Below, one piece after another: positions 1 through 6,296 of a DNA stretch of 6,691 nucleotides. Position numbers and translations under genes: made by a program. This DNA comes from Paracoccaceae bacterium. Lineage in GTDB: Bacteria > Pseudomonadota > Alphaproteobacteria > Rhodobacterales > Rhodobacteraceae. The stretch's first letter is position 1; the number at the start of each line of letters is the position of its first letter. The DNA lies in NCBI GenBank assembly GCA_007134405.1, contig SLKW01000364.1, positions 1 to 6,691 on the forward strand, in the 5' to 3' direction. The notes below the pieces were generated by a model. It saw nothing but the letters and a program-made list of their open reading frames with translations, ran no database searches and had not been told where the DNA came from.

Positions 1-685
1 TCACGGTCAGCACCAGTGGTACACGGTCGCGGGCGGGTCGGTCGAATACGTGACCCGTCTGGAACGCGACCTGCGCGCCCGCGGCGTGTCGCTGCGCACG
101 GCCAGCCCGGTCGCCGCCGTCCGCCGCGGCCCGCTTGGGGTCGAGTTGCGCCATCGCGGCGACGAGTGGGAACGCTTCGACGAGGTGGTCTTCGCCACCC
201 ATTCCGATGTCAGCCTGCGCCTGCTCTCTGACGCGACGCCGAGCGAGCGTGCGAACCTCGGCGCGGTCGGCTACCAGGACAACCACGCGGTGCTGCATGC
301 CGACCCGTCGGTCATGCCGAAGCGCAAGAAGGCCTGGGCAAGCTGGACCTATACCGAGCATTCGCCCGCCGACCGCGAGCGGATCGCGCTCTCCTACTGG
401 ATGAACTCGCTGCAGCCGATCCCGCAGGACGACCTGATGATCGTCACGCTGAACGCCACGCGCCCGATCCGCGATGAGCTGATCTACGACACCCACACCT
501 TCCGCCACCCCGTCTTCGATCTGGACGCCTTGCACGCGCAGAACCGGATCCGCGCCACGAACGGCAGCGCGAACACCTGGTTCTGCGGCGCCTGGATGCG
601 CAACGGGTTCCATGAGGATGGCTTCGCATCGGCCGTCGATGTGGTCGAGGCGATGGGCACCCGCATCGCCGAGGCCGCCGCATGA
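1..685 (+). CDS. FAD-dependent amine-oxidase-type oxidoreductase, C-terminal 227 residues (5' end outside window)
   Basis: The reading frame is already open at base 2 and ends at the TGA at 683-685. A GTG at 50 is internal, because the family motif WYTVAGGSVEYV (fragment residues 6-17) lies at and before it. Other family marks are DEVVFATHSD (60-69, the strand leading back to the FAD site), MNSLQP (134-139), TFRHPVFDL (166-174) and the FAD-contacting C-terminal block WFCGAWMRNGFHEDG (193-207). Relatives are about 430-440 residues, so roughly 210 residues with the N-terminal GxGxxG Rossmann motif are missing only because the window starts here. The family resembles phytoene-desaturase/amine-oxidase flavoproteins and is commonly encoded beside DUF1365 and cyclopropane-fatty-acid-synthase-like genes; plant cyclopropane synthases carry a similar flavoprotein domain fused at their N-terminus. 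Inferred role: redox chemistry (desaturation or reduction) on methylated phospholipid acyl chains. The substrate cannot be read from sequence. Its stop overlaps the next start by ATGA. Confidence 0.93.
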   Translation, partial: HGQHQWYTVAGGSVEYVTRLERDLRARGVSLRTASPVAAVRRGPLGVELRHRGDEWERFDEVVFATHSDVSLRLLSDATPSERANLGAVGYQDNHAVLHADPSVMPKRKKAWASWTYTEHSPADRERIALSYWMNSLQPIPQDDLMIVTLNATRPIRDELIYDTHTFRHPVFDLDALHAQNRIRATNGSANTWFCGAWMRNGFHEDGFASAVDVVEAMGTRIAEAAA

Positions 686-1440
686 ACACGCTTGAACACA
701 TTCCCGGACGCACCTTCCACGGGCGACGCGGGGTCCTCTCCAACCGCTTCACCTACGGCGTCGACTACCTGCTGATCGACCCCGAGGCCCGCGCCGGCCT
801 GCCCCGGCTCTTCTCGCGCAACCGGCGCAACATCGTCTCGGTTCACGATGCCGATCACGGCGGCACGCGCGGCGCGGGCGAGGGCGCGGCCTGGGTGCGG
901 CGGGTCCTGGCCGAGGCCGGGCTCGACGCGGCCGACGGGCGGATCCTTCTGCTCGCACAGCCGCGTATCCTGGGCCATGTGTTCAACCCGGTCGCATTCT
1001 GGCTCTGCCACGGGCGCGACGGCTCCCTGCGTTGCGTCATCGCCGAGGTGAACAACACTTTCGGCGACCGCCATTCCTATCTCTGCCACCACGACGACCA
1101 GCGCCCGATCACCGCTTCGTGCGACATCGCCGCGCGCAAGATCTTCCACGTCTCGCCCTTCCAGCCGGTCGAGGGCGGTTACCGCTTCCGCTTCGACATC
1201 GCCGCCGACAAGATCGCGATCCGCATCGATTACGGCCACCAGGCCGGCGGGCTGGTCGCCACGCTGGCCGGCCCGCGGCGCCCGCTGAGCTCGGCGGGGC
1301 TGCTCGGCGCGATGCTGCGCCGGCCGCTGGGGTCGCGCCGCGTGCTGGCGCTCATTCACTGGCAGGCGCTCAAGCTATGGTGGAAGGGCGCGGGCTACCG
1401 GGCGCGCCCGCTGCCCCCCGGGCAAGAGGTCTCGCGGTGA
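682..1440 (+). CDS. DUF1365 domain-containing protein, 252 aa
   Basis: Full-length DUF1365 protein. Visible family blocks are FHGRRGVLSNRFTYGVDYLL (12-31), VHDADHG (54-60), QPRILGHVFNPVAFWLCH (93-110), AEVNNTFGDRHSYL (121-134), ARKIFHVSPFQPVEGGYRFR (151-170) and a C-terminal HWQALKLWWKGAGY (226-239). The Asn/His-rich invariant segments suggest an enzyme, but no reaction has been firmly assigned to the domain as far as I know. No signal peptide or clear membrane segment is seen. The ATG at 682 overlaps the upstream TGA (ATGA), with GAGG at 671-674 as a weak Shine-Dalgarno sequence seven bases away. DUF1365 is almost always next to the FAD oxidoreductase and often a cyclopropane-fatty-acid-synthase homologue, implying work on the same acyl substrate. 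From memory, the R. sphaeroides homologue was reported as needed for a full sigmaE/ChrR response to singlet oxygen. Confidence 0.95.
   Translation: MNTLEHIPGRTFHGRRGVLSNRFTYGVDYLLIDPEARAGLPRLFSRNRRNIVSVHDADHGGTRGAGEGAAWVRRVLAEAGLDAADGRILLLAQPRILGHVFNPVAFWLCHGRDGSLRCVIAEVNNTFGDRHSYLCHHDDQRPITASCDIAARKIFHVSPFQPVEGGYRFRFDIAADKIAIRIDYGHQAGGLVATLAGPRRPLSSAGLLGAMLRRPLGSRRVLALIHWQALKLWWKGAGYRARPLPPGQEVSR
1425..1439 (+). promoter_or_regulatory. Shine-Dalgarno and GTG start deciding the transporter start
   Basis: AGAGG at 1425-1429 lies seven bases before a GTG at 1437-1439, which overlaps the DUF1365 stop codon (GTGA, 1437-1440). The open frame continues 135 codons further upstream, but that part is merely the DUF1365 gene read out of frame and is Arg/Pro-rich. 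The first membrane helix begins about a dozen residues after this GTG, so this start gives a normal transporter N-terminus. Confidence 0.7.
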
Positions 1441-2696
1441 TCCGAGGCGGGATATCCGCGAGTGGCCATCCGGCGGCCTGGGGCGCCTTCGCGGCCGTCC
1501 TCGCCATGGCGGGGCTGCCCATCTACATTCACGCGCCGAAATTCTACGTCGACGAATTCGGCGTGAGCCTCGCCGCCCTCGGCGCCGTCCTCTTCGCGCT
1601 GCGGCTGATCGACTTCGTCCAGGACCCCGCGCTCGGCTGGCTCGCGCATGCGACGGCAGGTGCCCGGCAGGCGATGGTCGCGGGCGCAGGGGCGGTCATG
1701 GCGCTGGCCATGCTGGGCCTCTTCGCGGTGCCGCCCCCGGTCGCGCCGCTTCTGTGGTTCGCCATCACCCTGACGCTTCTCTTCAGCGCCTTCAGTTTCC
1801 TCACGATCTGCTTCTACACCCAGGGCGTCGCCAAGGCCGAAACCATGGGCGCGCAGGGCCATGTCCGCCTCGCCGCCTGGCGCGAGACGGGGGCGCTGAT
1901 CGGCGTCTGTCTAGCCGCCGCCGCGCCCACCGCCCTGGCGCTCGGTCCGAACCCTCCGTTCGAGTCCTTCGCCATCCTCTTCGCCGCCGCCACCCTGGGG
2001 GTCGTCTGGCTGATGCGCCGCGAATGGCTGCGCAGCGTGCCGGTCTCGGGCGCGGCCTTTGTGGGGTTCGCGTCGGTCATGTCCGACCGGCCCGCGCGGC
2101 GGCTTCTGATCGTGGCGCTTCTGAACGCCGCGCCCGTCGCCGTCAGCTCGACGCTCTTTCTGTTCTTCGTCGAAAGCCGCCTGCAGGCGCCGGGGTGGGA
2201 GGGGCCACTGCTGCTGCTCTTCTTCATGTCCGCCGCCGCCGCCGCGCCGGTCTGGGCACGTCTCGCCCGCGCGCATGGCGAAAAAAGGATGCTTCTGACC
2301 GGCATGGCGCTTGCCGTGGTGGCCTTCGGTTTCGCCGCGACCCTGGGGCCCGGTGACATTCTGCCCTTCGCGCTGATCTGCCTGGCCTCGGGCGCGGCGC
2401 TGGGGGCGGACCTGACGCTGCTGTCGGCGATCTTCGCGCGCCGCATGGCCCGCATCGTCCCCGAAGCCGCGACCGGCTTCGCGCTCTGGGCCTTCGTATC
2501 GAAAGCCACCTTGGCGCTCGCTGCGATTACCGTCCTGCCGTTTCTCGAATGGCAGGGCTTCACCGGGCCCGAGAGCCCCCCGCAGGCGCTGCTGGCGTTG
2601 GGTCTGACCTACGCGCTCCTGCCCTGCCTTCTGAAACTTCTGGCGATCGCCACCCTGGCGACGACCCCCCTGAAAAGCGAGCCGCTCCATGCCTGA
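1437..2696 (+). CDS. MFS transporter of GPH (MFS_2) type, 419 aa
   Basis: Polytopic inner-membrane protein with about twelve hydrophobic segments. Clear ones lie near residues 13-32, 43-60, 80-98, 103-125, 150-170, 176-193, 222-245, 257-275, 286-304, 308-330, 345-370 and 383-408. The loop RLIDFVQDPALGWLAH (56-71) matches the GPH-family R-x-x-D-x-x-x-DP-x-x-G signature after helix 2, and a LLPCLLKLLA block (394-403) resembles the family's C-terminal end. Charged loops such as RREW (194-197) and RARRM-type turns separate the helices. The start is GTG at 1437, coupled to the DUF1365 stop; an ATG at codon 24 would cut into helix 1. GPH proteins classically move sugars with cations, but this variant sits in a lipid-modification operon, so a lipid, lipid precursor or signal molecule is possible. 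No substrate-binding residue identifies it. Stop overlaps the next gene by 8 bp. Confidence 0.9.
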   Translation: MIRGGISASGHPAAWGAFAAVLAMAGLPIYIHAPKFYVDEFGVSLAALGAVLFALRLIDFVQDPALGWLAHATAGARQAMVAGAGAVMALAMLGLFAVPPPVAPLLWFAITLTLLFSAFSFLTICFYTQGVAKAETMGAQGHVRLAAWRETGALIGVCLAAAAPTALALGPNPPFESFAILFAAATLGVVWLMRREWLRSVPVSGAAFVGFASVMSDRPARRLLIVALLNAAPVAVSSTLFLFFVESRLQAPGWEGPLLLLFFMSAAAAAPVWARLARAHGEKRMLLTGMALAVVAFGFAATLGPGDILPFALICLASGAALGADLTLLSAIFARRMARIVPEAATGFALWAFVSKATLALAAITVLPFLEWQGFTGPESPPQALLALGLTYALLPCLLKLLAIATLATTPLKSEPLHA

Positions 2697-3336
2697 TCTC
2701 GTGCTTCTCGTGATCCTTCTCGTGTTCGTCGGTTGCCTTCTCCTGGCCCGGCGGCTGAGCTTCCTCGGTCAGAAGCCCGAGGAATACGCGGCGACCAGCC
2801 CGGCAATCGACATCCGCCACCACCTCAGCGGCCCGATCCTGTGCGAGGGGGTGATTTACGGCCCCACCGGCCGTGTGAACTCGCGCTTCATCGCCGAGAT
2901 GGAGGGCCGTTGGGACGGCGACCATGGCACCCTGACCGAACATTTCCGCTATGCCGGCGGCAACGATCAGTATCGCGAATGGCACCTCACCCTCGGCGGC
3001 GATGGCCGCATCCGCGGCGAGGCCGAGGATATCGTCGGGCATGGCGCGGGCTGGCAGAAGGGGGCGACGGTACTCCTGCGCTACCGAATCCGGTTGCCCG
3101 AAAATGCCGGCGGCTGGACACTTGATGTCACCGACTGGATGTACCTGATGGAAAACGGCTCGATCATCAACCGCAGCCAGTTCCGAAAGTTCGGCTTCAA
3201 GGTCGCCGAGCTGGTCGCCACGATGCGCCCGGCCCAGACGACCGCCACCGCCACCCGGCCTGAGAAGGGCGCCCCCCAGGTCACGGCCGCCGCCACCGCG
3301 CCCCCGGCCCCATCGGAACGGACGCAAGCGGCATGA
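2689..3336 (+). CDS. DUF3833 family membrane-anchored protein, 215 aa
   Basis: The core (about residues 25-180) is a clear DUF3833 domain: PEEYAATSPAIDIRHHLSGP (30-49), GRVNSRFIAEMEGRWDGDHG (61-80), the acidic/aromatic TEHFRY and EDIVGH blocks, and the diagnostic DWMYLMENGSIINRSQFRKF (149-168) with GFKVAEL after it. The N-terminus (4-20) is one hydrophobic helix followed by RR (21-22). It contains VGC at 14-16, but Phe at the -3 position makes it a poor lipobox, so a simple membrane anchor is more likely. The last 35 residues are a Thr/Ala/Pro-rich tail. Family function is unknown; members recur beside DUF1365/FAD-oxidoreductase genes, consistent with a membrane-bound, lipid-handling beta-rich domain (inference). 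The ATG at 2689 lies 8 bases inside the transporter gene with only a weak ribosome site, implying translational coupling. Confidence 0.92.
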   Translation: MPDLVLLVILLVFVGCLLLARRLSFLGQKPEEYAATSPAIDIRHHLSGPILCEGVIYGPTGRVNSRFIAEMEGRWDGDHGTLTEHFRYAGGNDQYREWHLTLGGDGRIRGEAEDIVGHGAGWQKGATVLLRYRIRLPENAGGWTLDVTDWMYLMENGSIINRSQFRKFGFKVAELVATMRPAQTTATATRPEKGAPQVTAAATAPPAPSERTQAA

Positions 3337-4073
3337 GACAACTGCAAGGCAAACGCTACTGGCTCGTCGGCGCCTCCGAAGGGCTGGGGCGGGCGCTCGC
3401 TGAACGGTTGAGCCATGAGGGCGCCGAACTGGTCCTCTCGGCGCGTTCCGCCGAGCGGCTGGAAGAACTGGCCGCCGCACTGCCCGGCCCGGCCCAGGCG
3501 CTGCCAATGGATGTGGCCGACAGGGCCTCGGTCCGCACGGCGGCGGCGAAGGCGGCCGCGGTCGACGGGCTGATCATGCTGGCCTCGGTCTACTGGCCGC
3601 AGGCGGCGCAGGACTGGGACGCCGAGCAGGTCGAGGCGATGCTCGATGTGAACCTGACCGGCGCGGCGCGTGTCCTGGGCGCGGTGGTCCCTGGCATGGT
3701 CGCGCGCGGGAGGGGGCATGTGGTGCTGACCGGCTCGCTTTCGGGTTATCGCGGCCTGCCCGGCGCCATCGGTTACGGCGCCTCGAAAGCCGGCTTGATG
3801 AGCCTGGCCGAAAGCATGGCCATCGACCTGCAAGACACCGGCATCGACGTGCAGTTGGTCAACCCGGGTTTCATCCGCACCCGCCAGACCGCCAAGAACG
3901 ACTTTCAGATGCCCGCGATCATGGACCCCGACGAAGCCGCGCGCGTGATCTTCGATCACATGCGGACCGCGCGGTTCCGGCTGAGCTTTCCCTTCGCCTT
4001 CTCGCTGATCTTTCGCCTCGGGCGGCTGCTGCCCGATCGACTCTGGTCCCGGTTCTGGGCGCGCCGTGGCTGA
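3333..4073 (+). CDS. SDR family NAD(P)-dependent oxidoreductase, 246 aa
   Basis: Classical-size short-chain dehydrogenase. The N-terminal cofactor loop GASEGLG (13-19) follows the TGxxxGxG pattern, and an Arg at 38 after the second strand (LSARSAERL) favours NADP(H). D60 and V61 sit where the adenine-contacting Asp is expected. Catalytic residues are N107 (DVNLTG), S135 (TGSLSG), Y148 and K152 (YGASK), followed by NPGFIRT (177-183). The usual NNAG after strand 4 is replaced by LASV (83-86). The C-terminus (about 214-246, FRLSFPFAFSLIFRLGRLLP and on) is amphipathic, basic and aromatic and may associate with the membrane, as in SDRs acting on lipids or sphingoid ketones. ATGA overlap with DUF3833; last gene of the + strand operon. 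Likely a ketone/alcohol step on a lipid-derived substrate (inference); the exact substrate is unknown. Confidence 0.93.
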   Translation: MRQLQGKRYWLVGASEGLGRALAERLSHEGAELVLSARSAERLEELAAALPGPAQALPMDVADRASVRTAAAKAAAVDGLIMLASVYWPQAAQDWDAEQVEAMLDVNLTGAARVLGAVVPGMVARGRGHVVLTGSLSGYRGLPGAIGYGASKAGLMSLAESMAIDLQDTGIDVQLVNPGFIRTRQTAKNDFQMPAIMDPDEAARVIFDHMRTARFRLSFPFAFSLIFRLGRLLPDRLWSRFWARRG

Positions 4074-4087
4074 AAAGGTCGCATCCG

Positions 4088-4100
4088 CCGCGAACCGCGG
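4088..4100. repeat. Short GC-rich hairpin 15 bases after the SDR gene
   Basis: CCGCG-AAC-CGCGG forms a five-pair stem with a three-base loop just past the SDR stop. It is followed by TCTCCAGACGTTTCGTT, which has no clean run of T, so it is at best a weak intrinsic terminator. In GC-rich DNA such short repeats also arise by chance. Confidence 0.25.
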
Positions 4101-4115
4101 TCTCCAGACGTTTCG

Positions 4116-4147
4116 TTGCGGTTAACGGACGCGAATTTCTACCGCAA
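4116..4147. repeat. 7-bp inverted repeat TTGCGGT / ACCGCAA with 18-base loop
   Basis: TTGCGGT at 4116-4122 is the exact reverse complement of ACCGCAA at 4141-4147. The loop includes GTTAACGG and GAATTTC and is AT-richer than the surrounding genes. It lies in the convergent gap, so an RNA structure at transcript ends is the simplest reading. No T run follows on either strand. Confidence 0.3.
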
Positions 4148-4163
4148 AGCAAAGCCTTGACGA

Positions 4164-4183
4164 GGCGCACAAATTTGTGCGCC
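4164..4183. terminator. Perfect 20-bp palindrome between convergent genes; possible bidirectional terminator
   Basis: GGCGCACAAATTTGTGCGCC is a perfect inverted repeat without spacer. As RNA, either strand could fold into an eight-pair stem with an AAUU loop. It lies 90 bases past the SDR stop and 54 bases past the hydrolase stop (on the - strand), where a shared transcription end would be placed. Neither side has a convincing U tract (CCCCGGCC on +, TCGTCAAGGC on -), so rho-independent action is uncertain. A dimeric regulator could also bind such a symmetric AT-centred site, but no promoter needs one here. The symmetry is directly seen; the function is inferred. Confidence 0.45.
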
Positions 4184-4237
4184 CCCGGCCCGCAGACCAT
4201 CTTCCACGGCCTGTTTCTCGCGCCCCAGCAGGGCGGA

Positions 4238-5077
4238 TCAGCCTTTCAGCCGCGCCGCATGCCAATTCAGATGATCGGCCATGAAGGTCGAAATGAAGTA
4301 ATAGCTGTGATCGTAACCCTCGTGCAGCGTCAGTTCCAGCGGCTGGCCCGCGCGTTCGCAGGCTTTGCGCAGCGCTTCGGGCTTCAGCTGCTCGTCCAGG
4401 AATCCGTCGGCCGCGCCCTGATCGACCCGCAGCGCGCGCACCCGATGGCCGGCCTCGATCAGCCGGCAGGCATCGTACTCGGCCCAGGCGCCGCGATCCT
4501 CGCCCAGATAGAGACCCAGCGCCTTCTGCCCCCAGGGGCAGTCCGAAGGCGCGGCGATCGGCGCAAAGGCCGACACCGCGCCGAACCGGTCCGGGTTGCG
4601 CAACGCGATCGTCAACGCCCCGTGCCCGCCCATCGAATGGCCCATGATCCCCTGCCGGTTCATGTCGGCGGGAAACTGCGCCGCGACGAGCGTCGGCAGT
4701 TCCTGCTCCAGGTAGCTGCGCATCCGGTAATGCCGCGCCCAGGGATTGCGCGTCGCATCGACGTAGAACCCGGCGCCGAGGCCGAAGTCGTAGGCGCCCT
4801 CGGGATCGTCGGGCACCCCCTCGCCGCGCGGCGAGGTATCGGGCGCCACGAAGATCAGCCCGTGCCGCGCGCAGGCGGCGCGAAACTCGCCTTTCTCGGT
4901 GACGTTCGCCCAGTTGCAGGTCAGGCCCGACAGAAACCACACGACCGGCAGCCGCGCCTCCGCGGCCGCCTCGGGCAGGAAGACCGAGAACTCCATGCTC
5001 GTGCCGGTGGCCTGGCTCTGGTGCCGCCAGACCTCTTGCCATCCGCCATGCGCGCGCCAGCGTTGTGTCCGTTCCAT
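4238..5077 (-). CDS. fghA: S-formylglutathione hydrolase, 279 aa
   Basis: Cytoplasmic alpha/beta-hydrolase (esterase D family) that hydrolyses S-formylglutathione to formate and glutathione, the second step of glutathione-dependent formaldehyde detoxification. Length (279) is normal for the family. The nucleophile is S148 in GHSMGGHGA (146-154), the acid D224 in VDQGAADGFLDEQL (218-231) and the base H257 in GYDHSYYFI (254-262). The oxyanion segment FLSGLTCNWANV (48-59) includes the conserved Cys54 known in this family. Other strong blocks are VAPDTSPRGEGVPDD (77-91) and GAGFYVDAT (101-109). The start ATG shares a base with the upstream dehydrogenase stop (TGATG), so the two are co-transcribed and probably translationally coupled. 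It is the last gene of the - strand pair, facing the SDR gene across a 164-bp gap. FrmB, YeiG and human esterase D are the same family. Confidence 0.97.
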   Translation of the reverse strand: MERTQRWRAHGGWQEVWRHQSQATGTSMEFSVFLPEAAAEARLPVVWFLSGLTCNWANVTEKGEFRAACARHGLIFVAPDTSPRGEGVPDDPEGAYDFGLGAGFYVDATRNPWARHYRMRSYLEQELPTLVAAQFPADMNRQGIMGHSMGGHGALTIALRNPDRFGAVSAFAPIAAPSDCPWGQKALGLYLGEDRGAWAEYDACRLIEAGHRVRALRVDQGAADGFLDEQLKPEALRKACERAGQPLELTLHEGYDHSYYFISTFMADHLNWHAARLKG

Positions 5078-6186
5078 CAGTAGACCACCACCGAGCGGAT
5101 CGATTCGCCCGCGTGCATCAGGTCGAAGCCCTTGTTGATCTCCTCGAGGCTCAGGACATGGGTGATCATCGGGTCGATCTCGATCTTGCCCTTCATGTAC
5201 CAGTCCACGATCTTCGGCACGTCCGTGCGCCCGCGCGCCCCGCCGAAGGCCGTGCCCTTCCAGACCCGGCCGGTGACCAGCTGGAAGGGACGCGTGGCGA
5301 TCTCCTTGCCCGCCTCGGCCACGCCGATCACGGTCGAGACGCCCCAGCCGCGATGGCAGGCCTCAAGCGCCTGACGCATGACGGTGGTGTTGCCGGTGCA
5401 GTCGAACGTGTAGTCGGCGCCGCCATCGGTCAGCTCCACGAGATGCGCGACGATGTCGCCCGAAACCTTCGTTGGGTTGACGAAATCCGTCATCCCGAAC
5501 CGGCGGCCCCATTCTTCCTTCGAATCGTTGATGTCGACGCCGATGATCTTGTCGGCGCCGACCATCCGCGCGCCCTGGATGACGTTGAGCCCGATCCCAC
5601 CCAGGCCAAAGACCACGACATTCGCCCCCGGCTCCACCCGCGCGGTGTTGATCACCGCACCGACCCCAGTGGTCACGCCGCAGCCCACGTAGCAGATCTT
5701 GTCGAAGGGGGCGCCCGCGTCGACCTTGGCCACCGCGATCTCGGGCAGGACGGTGAAGTTCGAGAATGTCGAGCAACCCATGTAGTGATAGATCGTCTCG
5801 CCCTTGTAGCTGAACCGGCTGCTTCCGTCGGGCATCACGCCCTTGCCCTGCGTCGCCCGGATCGCGGTGCAGAGGTTGGTCTTGCCGCTGAGGCAGCTCT
5901 TGCATTCCCGGCATTCGGGCGTGTAGAGCGGGATCACGTGATCGCCCGGCTTGACCGACTTCACGCCCGGCCCCACTTCGCGCACGACGCCCGCGCCCTC
6001 GTGCCCCAGAACCGAGGGAAAGATCCCCTCGCTGTCGAAGCCATCGAGCGTGTAGGCGTCGGTATGGCAGATGCCGGTCGCCATGATCTCGACCAGAACC
6101 TCGCCCTCGCGCGGGCCCTCCAGATCCAGCTCGACAATCTCCAGCGGTTTCTTGGCTTCAAAAGCGACGGCGGCGCGGGTCTTCAT
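5077..6186 (-). CDS. frmA: S-(hydroxymethyl)glutathione dehydrogenase / class III alcohol dehydrogenase, 369 aa
   Basis: NAD-dependent, zinc-containing class III ADH that oxidises S-hydroxymethylglutathione (formed spontaneously from formaldehyde and glutathione) to S-formylglutathione. The family also reduces S-nitrosoglutathione. Length is typical. Catalytic zinc ligands are C40 (GICHTDAYT), H62/E63 (GHEGAG) and C169 (YVGCG); structural zinc ligands are C92, C95, C98 and C106. Class III marks include [20 protein letters not shown] (106-125), whose Arg110 probably matches the glutathione-binding Arg of the human enzyme. The NAD fold has GLGGIG (194-199) with D218 ending the second strand, favouring NAD over NADP. 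The ATG at 6186 has a strong ribosome site and gives the standard [10 protein letters not shown]-terminus. Its stop overlaps the hydrolase start. Synonyms in related bacteria include adhI, adhC, gfa and flhA. Confidence 0.97.
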   Translation of the reverse strand: MKTRAAVAFEAKKPLEIVELDLEGPREGEVLVEIMATGICHTDAYTLDGFDSEGIFPSVLGHEGAGVVREVGPGVKSVKPGDHVIPLYTPECRECKSCLSGKTNLCTAIRATQGKGVMPDGSSRFSYKGETIYHYMGCSTFSNFTVLPEIAVAKVDAGAPFDKICYVGCGVTTGVGAVINTARVEPGANVVVFGLGGIGLNVIQGARMVGADKIIGVDINDSKEEWGRRFGMTDFVNPTKVSGDIVAHLVELTDGGADYTFDCTGNTTVMRQALEACHRGWGVSTVIGVAEAGKEIATRPFQLVTGRVWKGTAFGGARGRTDVPKIVDWYMKGKIEIDPMITHVLSLEEINKGFDLMHAGESIRSVVVY

Positions 6187-6200
6187 GGCATGGTCCCCCT
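6184..6200 (-). promoter_or_regulatory. Strong Shine-Dalgarno of the formaldehyde dehydrogenase gene
   Basis: On the - strand, AGAGGGGG ends at 6195, eight bases before the ATG at 6186-6184. A second ATG at 6191-6189 is out of frame and too close to the purine run, so the 6186 start is well supported. Confidence 0.75.
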
Positions 6201-6209
6201 CTGGTGTGC

Positions 6210-6240
6210 CGCAAGCCTAACGCGACTGGCCCCGCTTGCG
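6210..6240. repeat. Inverted repeat CGCAAGC-N17-GCTTGCG upstream of the dehydrogenase
   Basis: CGCAAGC (6210-6216) and GCTTGCG (6234-6240) are exact reverse complements separated by 17 bases, 24 bases upstream of the dehydrogenase start. If transcription begins near the TATAAT at 6296-6291, the repeat falls in the 5' leader and could form an RNA stem. Alternatively it is a spaced operator for a dimeric regulator. A chance origin is possible at this length. Confidence 0.35.
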
Positions 6241-6290
6241 CCAGTCCCTGCCGAAACGCGCCGGTGACGGTTGCGGGCGCTCGGCAATCG

Positions 6291-6296
6291 ATTATA
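6291..6296 (-). promoter_or_regulatory. Candidate -10 box TATAAT for the formaldehyde-oxidation operon
   Basis: A perfect TATAAT is read on the - strand at 6296-6291, conspicuous in this GC-rich sequence. Transcription would start near 6284, leaving a leader of about 98 bases before the ATG at 6186. No recognisable TTGACA-like -35 is found 16-18 bases further upstream (the region, inside the start of the opposite gene, reads AGAGTGCG), so an activator would be needed if this is used. On the + strand the same bases read GATTATAG, a weaker -10 for the opposite gene. Confidence 0.4.

Noticed and set aside
484..1359. 291-codon open frame on the - strand
   Set aside because: It is antisense to the clear FAD oxidoreductase and DUF1365 genes; its Arg/Ala/Val/Asp-rich composition is typical of antisense reading in GC-rich DNA and no family is recognisable.
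1032..1436. 135-codon upstream extension of the transporter frame
   Set aside because: It lies wholly inside the DUF1365 gene in another frame, is Arg/Pro-rich, and adds nothing transporter-like. The GTG at 1437 has a ribosome site and stop overlap.
4164..4183. LexA/SOS operator reading of the palindrome
   Set aside because: Alphaproteobacterial LexA sites are GTTC direct repeats; the palindrome has no such element and lies between gene ends, not at a promoter.
4157..4185. TTGACG at 4157-4162 as a + strand -35 box
   Set aside because: No -10-like hexamer follows at 16-18 bases (the position reads GCGCCCCC), and no + strand gene starts downstream.
4157..5083. 308-codon open frame on the + strand spanning the palindrome
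   Set aside because: It is antisense to the S-formylglutathione hydrolase with complete catalytic triad; the product shows no family features.
5065..6267. 400-codon open frame on the + strand
   Set aside because: It is antisense to the class III alcohol dehydrogenase, whose zinc and NAD motifs are all intact. The His/Asp/Arg-rich product is a mirror artefact of high third-position GC.
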